Part shown: positions 4,958 through 10,332 of the stretch, piece by piece | How the letters are laid out: each line of letters starts with the position of its first letter | How positions within the stretch are numbered: position 1 is the first letter of the stretch | Made by a program: the position numbers and the translations under genes | From: Beroe ovata | Lineage: Eukaryota > Ctenophora > Nuda > Beroida > Beroidae | Assembly (NCBI GenBank): GCA_946803715.1 | Contig: CAMPET010000519.1 | Location: 1-10,332 of the forward strand | Direction: 5' to 3' | DNA: 10,332 nucleotides | The notes under the pieces: model-generated | Databases searched by the model: none | Told to the model about the DNA's origin: nothing | What the model saw: only the letters and a program-made list of their open reading frames with translations

Positions 4958-7900
4958 TCACGTTCCTGACGGTGTAATGACGTCATCGGCATAATCAGCG
5001 TCAAAAAACGCTGCAGTCTGTGACGAAGTTCGTTCATGGTTCGCGGACAAGTAATCAACGGAAAAACCAGCGTTCTCAATCTGCTGTATGCTACGGTAAT
5101 CGAGTTGATCAACGGTAACGGATATGGATGATCGGATATCCGTAGTTCGGTAGAAGAGGAGAGTTATGATAGCTGTTGTGAACGCAGCGAGTAACACGTA
5201 GTTTAACTCGTCCTTGTCAGATGCTGAGGCGATGGAGTAGCGAGGTGTTGGGAAGGAGACACATGTTTGGAAATCAGGCAATAGGGTAGTGGTTGATAAG
5301 AGAGTGGGAGAATTGAGTATGGATCAGTATACATAACTAACTCACTTCTAACTCACACATATAACACAGTACACACTATGTACACAGTACACTCTACAGA
5401 ATACAACTCACTTGGGAATATCTGTATCAATGCAATGTAGAGCAAGCAGCTGATCTGATTCCCCAGTACCATGACAGTACTACTCAATTCCTCGCTGACA
5501 GGGTGACTGGACTCCGCACTCATGTCAAACAGGAGCGGCGCGCATCCTGACATGTTGTCATGGTAACATGACATGTTGTCATGGTAACATGACAAGTTGT
5601 CATGGTAACATGAAATGTTGTTTTAGTAACATTATATGAGGTGATACTTTTTTTAAGTTTCTTGTTAAATACGCAGAAATTCCTGATAAAGTAGTGCGTC
5701 ACTAGTAGGAACTAGAAATTAAAGTCCTCCTGTGTGGTATTGACGCAGCTGTGCAGCATTGACTCACCCGTGAGACACAGCACCCCGACGATCACACTTG
5801 CCCACACAATGACCATGTTCCGGGGAATCCAGAACTCCAGCTCCGCCACAAACACAGCCATAGCAGCCGTACCGGTTATCAGAAACGAGGCGGCCATAAT
5901 TTTCTGTGGGGATATGTGTGTGTGTACTTGAATAGGACATGTATTTCTAACAGCGTAATTCTTTGTTCTTTCTTCCGAGTTTATATTCCGCGGAATAACT
6001 CAAATTTCTCACATATCTGAGGCTGTTCTTCGCCTCAGGTAACAAAACATGGATCCCCGGGCTGCTAAAGATCGCTCACATACACGTACAGACACCTGCT
6101 ATTAATACCACTGGTAGGTACAAACCATATCATGATAAGGGAGAGAGATGCAGGGTAATCCAATTATAGGCCCCCTTAATAACCACCTTATCTTGCACTC
6201 GCTGTGTGTCCCACTCTTACCTATGATAGCCTAACTCCAATGTCCCACGTCCCGATAATATTATCTAAATCCTGTGTGCATGAATCCCAATATTCCTTAC
6301 CCACCCTATATCTCACCTATCACATAATCAAACTCAGGGGAAATCAATTACAAACCCAACCGTACGTCCTGCTAATGAAATACAGATCTGGGATTCTGTG
6401 TGTGTGTGTTCTCATTTCACCTCACTCTCAACTTCTCAAATGGGGAATCTGGAATAACTAAAATCATCCCCAACTCACCCTATGTCGTGGAAATATAGCA
6501 CCAAGAGTGCCCACAATGAGGTTTGCTGGGACTGAACAGAGTAACGCGGCAAATCCGATAAACTCTGCTGTCTCCGCGTTCAGCTTGCTGTTCTCCAGTA
6601 TCTGCTCCAGTGTCAGTCCGTAACCGTTGATAGCACCTCTGAGAGGGGGATAGGAGTCAGGATAGGAGCATCTTGCTAGGGAGTTGGGGGTATGGGAGAG
6701 GGGGGTGTAGCACATCTCAGTTTTCAGTGATTGTACCTCTCTCTATCAAGACGTAATACCTAACCTCTCTAGTCTATACTATAGACCGGGACCTAACCTC
6801 TTTAGAACGGGTATTGAAAAGAGAAAGGAAAAACTAACAAGCAGGAAGATGAAGAAGATGGAAGGAAAAAGATGGGGACTCACGTTGTAAGCGAGAATGC
6901 GATAACTGGTATCCAGAACCGTGGTCGCTGCAGCAGAATTTTCATACCCTGGTCACACCAGGTTTTGAGGAAAAGTTGTGTCACAGATAATTATAGATAG
7001 AATTCTCAACACCCATCTATACAAGACGCCCTCTCAGAATTCCGGAGAGGAAATTTGAATATTTAGACAGATCTGATTCGAACCTCAATCACGTCTAGTT
7101 TGTACACGACGGCTGACGCTGCTGGAGCCACTGATGGACGCGATGGGAAGTAGATGAGGGCAAACACCCAGCTGGCAATCATACATGTTCCCTGGATCAT
7201 CAGATACCATCTGAGGGAACAAATTGGGAATGAGAGGGGAGGTAGAAGGGAGTGCTGGGAAGTGGGAGGAAGCGGGAGGTGTGGTTCAGATCCAAGTGTT
7301 TCACTAACTTCAACTTCGCATCGTAGAAAGCTACATCATGGTTATCGAAGAGAGTGTTGTCAGTCATGTTGTCAATAACTGCTGACACCGTGGTATTGGT
7401 CGGTTCTGGAACGATGGTTGGACCCAACACGAACGGTACTGCCACCCCTGAAGTGGGTGTGAGGCAGGATAAAGGCAGTGAGATCCCGCTGTTTGGTTAG
7501 GTATTCCTACACAAGGTTTGATTTTTGGACGCCAATTTATAATTAACAACATCTTCTACCCCTTCCTCTGTTTGTAAAACAAAAGGGGGGGGCATTGAAT
7601 ATATAGTCTGTAAAGCCGCTGTACCCCCAGAGAAGAAAACTACACGTACCTGCACTCACAGAGAAAACTACACACCTGCACTCACAGAGACAACTACACA
7701 CCTGCACTCACAGAGACAACTACACGTACCTGCACTCACAGAGACAACTACACGTACCTGCACTCTGACAAGCAACAATCAGCCCGACCACGACCAGTTG
7801 TTCCTTCACCGGGAACCAGTTGACTGAGGGAGAACTGTGAATAGGTTTAATAATAATAGACCCAGGTGTTGACTGTTGAAATAATAGGTATCATTGCCGC

Positions 7901-9672
7901 TGAATAATGATCTACTGGCTTCAGCGGAATGTTAGAATAAGATATCCATTCTGCAATGTTAATCTCTAGAACATCGAGACTTGATGTTCACGGATCCTTA
8001 ATTTGAACACACCTGAAATGTACATGATAGCTGAGAAGGGTACAGCACCACATAAACCGTTCATAATCTGTGTCACGTGGGCAGAGTAGATAAGATACTT
8101 CATCGGGATAACGGTCACCGACAAGATCTGAGAAAGAGAGGGTGTTGCTAGGGGACATGGGGAGCGGGAGGGAGCGAGGGAGGGACGGAGGGAGCGAGGG
8201 AGGGAGCGAGGGAGGGAGAGAGGAGGATAGGGTGTGAGGAGAGGTGGTGGGGAGAGAGGAGAGGTAGGGAGAGAGGAGGATAGGGGGTGAGGAGAGGTGN
8301 GGTCAATTAATATTCCCACCGCCGCCATCACTGCGTCTACACATAATAATGAAATGAGGGAGATTCTTGGTTTATATAATTGACTGAATATGAATATGAA
8401 ATACGGAGGGAGGGAGGGAGGGAGGGAGAGAGGGAGAGAGGGAGGGTGAGGGAGAGAGGGAGGGTGAGGGAATGAGGGGTGCCAGAGACAGCGGATTCAT
8501 CCAGCAAAGACAAAGACGTCATAATCAAAGAATCAGTGAGATCTATATTTATTAACAGCGTTATAAGAGTACTCCCCACCTTAATGAGTCCTGATGTAGC
8601 GAGCAGAGTGGTGTTGGAGAGCATCACTGTCCGCATGTTGGTCATGGCCATGAAGAAGGGGAAAAACACGGCACTCGGCACGAAGAAGACCGGAGTCCAG
8701 AGAGCAAGGGAGCTGACTCGCTGATCAGACCACTGGTAAATCTTCTTCATCACTTCAACTATCGGTCCCCAAGAGTTGCCTGTTCAGTGTTGTCATGACA
8801 ACAACAGTTTCATCATCGACTAAAGATTCGATTATGGATGTCGAGAAGCGACTCTGGGAACCAAGATAGCCCCGAAATTCCATTCTTAATCGATTCAGCG
8901 TCCAAAAATACATAGGAATCAATAGTATTATTGAGAATATCGGACAAAAATATTTTTCGTTATTTCATCCATCCCGAATTGGAAAAAACAACTGGGTGAA
9001 ATCGGATAACACAATGTCAAACTCAAAATCACCAAAAATTATTTTACACTTCAATGACGTGAAAAGATGTGTTCCCGGCCTATTTTTGAGCGTAGATAAC
9101 GAATCTGATGGAATATTTGAGCTATCTTATCGATAAAATGGGTAAAAGTTGCATCGTAAACCAACTTGATCACAGTCCATACTTCCAAAGTTTTGATCGT
9201 CGACGACAAACACGACATAAGCATGAGTGTTGACAAAGTTACATACCAATGAATGCCTGGATGAGTCCCATGTAGCAAAATGTGAAGAGAATGTACCATC
9301 GGGCACGAGTACTCCTAAACGCTTCAATTGGAACTCTCTGTGGGCATGGGGATTCATCACGGGGCGGAATACAGTGAGATTCTTAGCAGGGAATATTCGA
9401 CACTCGTCCACATCACTGCTGAAATTCGCACTGCGACTAACCAGCCAGCATGACACCACTCAACATTATAGTGTCTCGCTCTTCAGTCTTCACACAACAA
9501 CAACACACCACTTTCCGTGACACCCTCTTCTTGACACCACTTTGCGTCCCCATACCTCATTGCCCGATAGGGCGGATGCGAAGGACTCCCCTCCTCTACT
9601 GTTCACACTCCTGAATAATCTGTCCTCCGACCTCTCGCCACACTTCAACAAGTTGTCCGTGTCATCAGACAT
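4958..9672 (-). CDS. SLC49A4: SLC49A4/DIRC2-like lysosomal MFS transporter, complete, 12 exons
   Basis: SLC49A4 (DIRC2) is a lysosomal major-facilitator protein of the FLVCR family, reported as an electrogenic, proton-driven exporter with pyridoxine as a substrate. Coding exons: 9672-9556, 9337-9247, 8779-8580, 8127-8013, 7823-7758, 7447-7309, 7210-7084, 6948-6884, 6638-6479, 5903-5768, 5546-5412 and 5223-4958. All introns are GT-AG and all phases match, giving 538 residues (human 478). Family landmarks are RWYILFTFCYMGLIQAFIG (TM1, 52-70), NSWGPI (71-76), WTPVFFVPSAVFF (97-109), QIMNGLCGAV (156-165), NWFPVKEQ (176-183), VPFVLGPTIVPEP (200-212), IASWVFALIYFPSRP (254-268), PVIAFSLTTGAINGYG (299-314) and a last membrane helix near 457-475. 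An acidic dileucine DTDNLL (4-9) sits at the N-terminus, as in human DIRC2. Sequons are at 214 and 223. The C-terminal tail is long and acidic with a YRSI motif (493-496). The weakest splice calls are the donor GAG|GTTCGA (7083), the donor AA|GTTAGT (7308) and the acceptor of exon 2. Confidence 0.88.
5548..5631. repeat. Four 21-bp tandem repeats covering the intron 10 acceptor of SLC49A4
   Basis: The unit TGACATGTTGTCATGGTAACA occurs at 5548-5568 and 5569-5589 identically, at 5590-5610 with one change and at 5611-5631 with four. Each unit contains a CATGTT/AACATG inverted repeat with an 8-nt loop. On the minus strand the first unit ends in ATGTCA, whose CA with the next base forms the CAG acceptor of exon 11, so the repeat replaces the expected pyrimidine tract. 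Confidence 0.88.
5904..6478 (-). other. SLC49A4: SLC49A4 intron 9 (575 bp) with two small inverted repeats
   Basis: This is the longest intron of the gene, with GTGAGT at 6478 and CCCCACAG at 5904. It contains GT dinucleotide runs near 5917-5931 and 6398-6410, a perfect 14-bp palindrome TATTCCGCGGAATA at 5984-5997, and a hairpin with CTGAGGC/GCCTCAG arms at 6017-6038. No exon or gene on either strand could be supported inside it. Confidence 0.6.
7629..7764. repeat. Minisatellite of five 26-28 bp units, each carrying a copy of the exon 5 splice donor
   Basis: Five units of the type AGAGACAACTACACGTACCT plus GCACTCAC lie in tandem; two lack the GT of CGTACC. The right-most unit includes the last bases of SLC49A4 exon 5 and its donor. 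On the minus strand every unit reads AGTGCAG|GTACGTG or AGTGCAG|GTGTGTAG, so GT donors lie at 7757, 7729, 7701, 7675 and 7649. The first in transcript order (7757) gives the in-phase junction used in the gene model. Confidence 0.88.
8155..8299. repeat. Purine-rich GGGA/GGGAGCGA repeat tract in SLC49A4 intron 3
   Basis: The plus strand is almost all purine, built first from GGGAGCGAGGGA-type units (about 8159-8214), then from a longer unit of about 53 bp, GAGAGAGGAGGATAGGG..., present twice. An undetermined base (N) at 8300 ends the tract, so its length may be misassembled. The transcribed RNA would carry the pyrimidine strand just upstream of the exon 4 acceptor. Confidence 0.85.
8404..8470. 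repeat. (GGGA)n microsatellite with G-quadruplex potential, SLC49A4 intron 3
   Basis: Five consecutive GGGA units at 8408-8427 are followed by AGAGAGGGAG variants and a GGGAGGGTGAGGGAGAGA duplication. Four or more G triplets with single-base spacers fit the intramolecular quadruplex pattern on the plus (non-RNA) strand. The tract lies in the same intron as the purine tract at 8155-8299. Confidence 0.8.
8780..9246 (-). other. SLC49A4: SLC49A4 intron 2 (467 bp) with a 16-bp palindrome beside the acceptor
   Basis: The intron runs from GTATGT at 9246 to GAACAG at 8780. TGTTGTCATGACAACA at 8788-8803 is a perfect palindrome 7 nt upstream of the acceptor and shares TGTTGTCATG with the 21-bp repeats next to exon 11. 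The rest is A/T-rich, and I saw no gene or known repeat in it. Confidence 0.6.
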
Positions 9673-9697
9673 TGTCACACGGGGGGAGCTCTGCAGT

Positions 9698-9723
9698 CTA
9701 CATTCGCTGCAAAGTTATTTATA
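9698..9723 (-). promoter_or_regulatory. TATA-like box and minimal ATG-TAG upstream of SLC49A4
   Basis: On the minus strand TATAAATAAC (9723-9714) lies 51 nt upstream of the SLC49A4 ATG, which would put initiation near 9690. Downstream, ATGTAG (9703-9698) is a start codon directly followed by a stop; it would be a minimal upstream frame if transcription began above 9703. CTTTGCAG and GACTGCAG just downstream of the TATA could instead be acceptors of an unseen leader intron or of trans-splicing. Confidence 0.4.
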
Positions 9724-10120
9724 CGTCAATTCGATACAGAATCTTATATGATAATTGAATGGTAGATATTTTGTTGATGATAGGAAATTGTGTTCATTGA
9801 CATTAGAGAGCAAGGGAAACAGCAGATAAATAAATGCAATTGTAAGGTTTTGAAAAATTGTACAAATTTTGAATATAAAAATCTCAAAGAAACAAAATTC
9901 TAGGATAATAATTCATTACAAACTGAAATGGTGCTAAAAGAATGTGATTTCTAAAAAAACCGACAAAACTAAAATCATTCACATCATCCCAACAAGCATT
10001 ATGAACAGTTTACTGAAAAACATTCACCCATTTTACGGAAAACATTTCCCTAAAACCTTATCACACATGTGACAAACTCAGAAAATCACGGGTGACATGC
10101 TGAACCTCACGCGTGATAAT
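9724..10120. other. A/T-rich intergenic region with three TCAC..GTGA palindromes
   Basis: This holds the 3' flank of the right-hand gene and the upstream region of SLC49A4. TCACACATGTGA (10061-10072), TCACGGGTGA (10086-10095) and TCACGCGTGA (10107-10116) share TCAC/GTGA arms and have centres 21-24 bp apart. No AATAAA was found on the minus strand. No coding frame or RNA gene could be supported. Confidence 0.45.
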
Positions 10121-10281
10121 TTACAATCCACCAATAGGATGATCCTCGAAAATCTCCTCCGTGACCAAATTCTTGATCATGACCATGAGTCTGTTCTGGT
10201 CATCCTTCCCCACGACATCGTTAATCCCGTGACTGTACTCCTTCCTCTCGTCATCGTTCATGTCGCAGAAAAAGTTAACAG
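10121..10281 (-). CDS. 3' terminal exon of an unrecognised gene (partial)
   Basis: I do not recognise the protein. On the minus strand a strong acceptor, a C/T-rich tract ending CTCTCCCCTCAG at 10282, is followed by a frame of two split-codon bases plus 52 codons ending in TAA at 10123-10121. The peptide begins VNFFCDMNDDERKEYSHG and continues INDVVGKDDQNRLMVMIKNL, then VTEEIFEDHPIGGL. It is acidic and probably helical, with no membrane segment or known motif. The codon reading is clean and the acceptor is good, so a real terminal exon is likely. The upstream exons lie to the right of the window. Confidence 0.6.
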
Positions 10282-10284
10282 CTG

Positions 10285-10332
10285 AGGGGAGAGGGGAGTG
10301 TGAGGGAAGAGGGGAGTGCGAGGGAAGGGGGG
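10285..10332. repeat. Purine-rich tandem repeat forming the pyrimidine tract of the right-hand gene's last acceptor
   Basis: GAGGGGAGTG(T/C)GAGGGAAG occurs about twice and runs off the window edge. On the minus strand it supplies the long C/T tract in front of the CAG acceptor at 10282. Confidence 0.7.

Noticed and set aside
625-7591. Poly-G runs near 625, 1076 and 7585 as ends of a repeat family
   Set aside because: Only the homopolymer and one to three preceding A residues are shared, and the flanks differ.
8074-8079. CACGTG within GTCACGTG as a TFEB/CLEAR-type lysosomal gene element
   Set aside because: It lies inside coding exon 4 (Ala-His-Val-Thr codons), far from the start, and a single six-base word is expected by chance.
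8479-8724. 81-codon plus-strand frame
   Set aside because: Antisense shadow of SLC49A4 exon 3, which aligns well with the transporter family.
9127-9459. 110-codon minus-strand frame as the N-terminal exon of SLC49A4
   Set aside because: The frame is wrong for the TM1 sequence RWYILFTFCYMGLIQ. The exon 9337-9247 in another frame joins in phase at both sides.
4958-9672. FLVCR1/2 or MFSD7 (SLC49A1-A3) identity, or a pseudogene
   Set aside because: The NSWGPI and QIMNGLCGAV segments and the N-terminal dileucine fit DIRC2 better than FLVCR. Twelve exons with matching phases and no internal stop argue against a pseudogene.

Overview
The window is animal (metazoan) nuclear DNA. The genes carry many short GT-AG introns (98 to 575 bp in the one complete multi-exon gene), spacing is compact, and simple repeats and foldback DNA are frequent. 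The proteins recognised (UTP25, N6AMT1/HEMK2, SLC49A4/DIRC2) are conserved animal genes, and the divergence from vertebrate sequences suggests an invertebrate or non-bilaterian. The phylum cannot be fixed from sequence alone. Features compatible with spliced-leader trans-splicing would fit a ctenophore, cnidarian or similar lineage, but that is a guess.

Every supported gene lies on the minus strand, so transcription runs from high to low coordinates. From right to left: (1) the 3' terminal exon of an unrecognised gene (10121-10281). (2) An intergenic A/T-rich stretch with a TATA-like box and palindromes. (3) A complete 12-exon SLC49A4/DIRC2-like major-facilitator transporter (9672 down to 4958). 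I rebuilt this exon by exon, and every junction is in phase, giving a 538-residue protein. (4) A 1.1 kb intergenic region with a GC-rich, CpG-dense patch and a foldback, MITE-like element flanked by a 9-bp direct repeat. (5) An intronless N6AMT1/HEMK2-type methyltransferase (3816-3199). (6) An intronless UTP25 gene (3202-1148), whose ATG overlaps the methyltransferase stop in an ATGA tetranucleotide. (7) A short promoter-sized gap holding a duplication of the UTP25 stop region. (8) A small unrecognised gene (878 down to 210 or beyond) encoding a single-pass membrane protein. (9) A diverged repeat at the left edge.

The most notable structure is the N6AMT1-UTP25 pair. The two continuous, same-strand coding regions overlap by 4 nt, as in a bacterial operon. 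One acts on the translation termination factor and the other on ribosome biogenesis, so a shared dicistronic transcript, possibly resolved by trans-splicing or reinitiation, is plausible. A second theme is that splice sites sit inside tandem repeats. One SLC49A4 donor is copied five times in a minisatellite, one acceptor lies in a 21-bp tandem repeat, and a donor of the small gene is present three times at 7-bp spacing.
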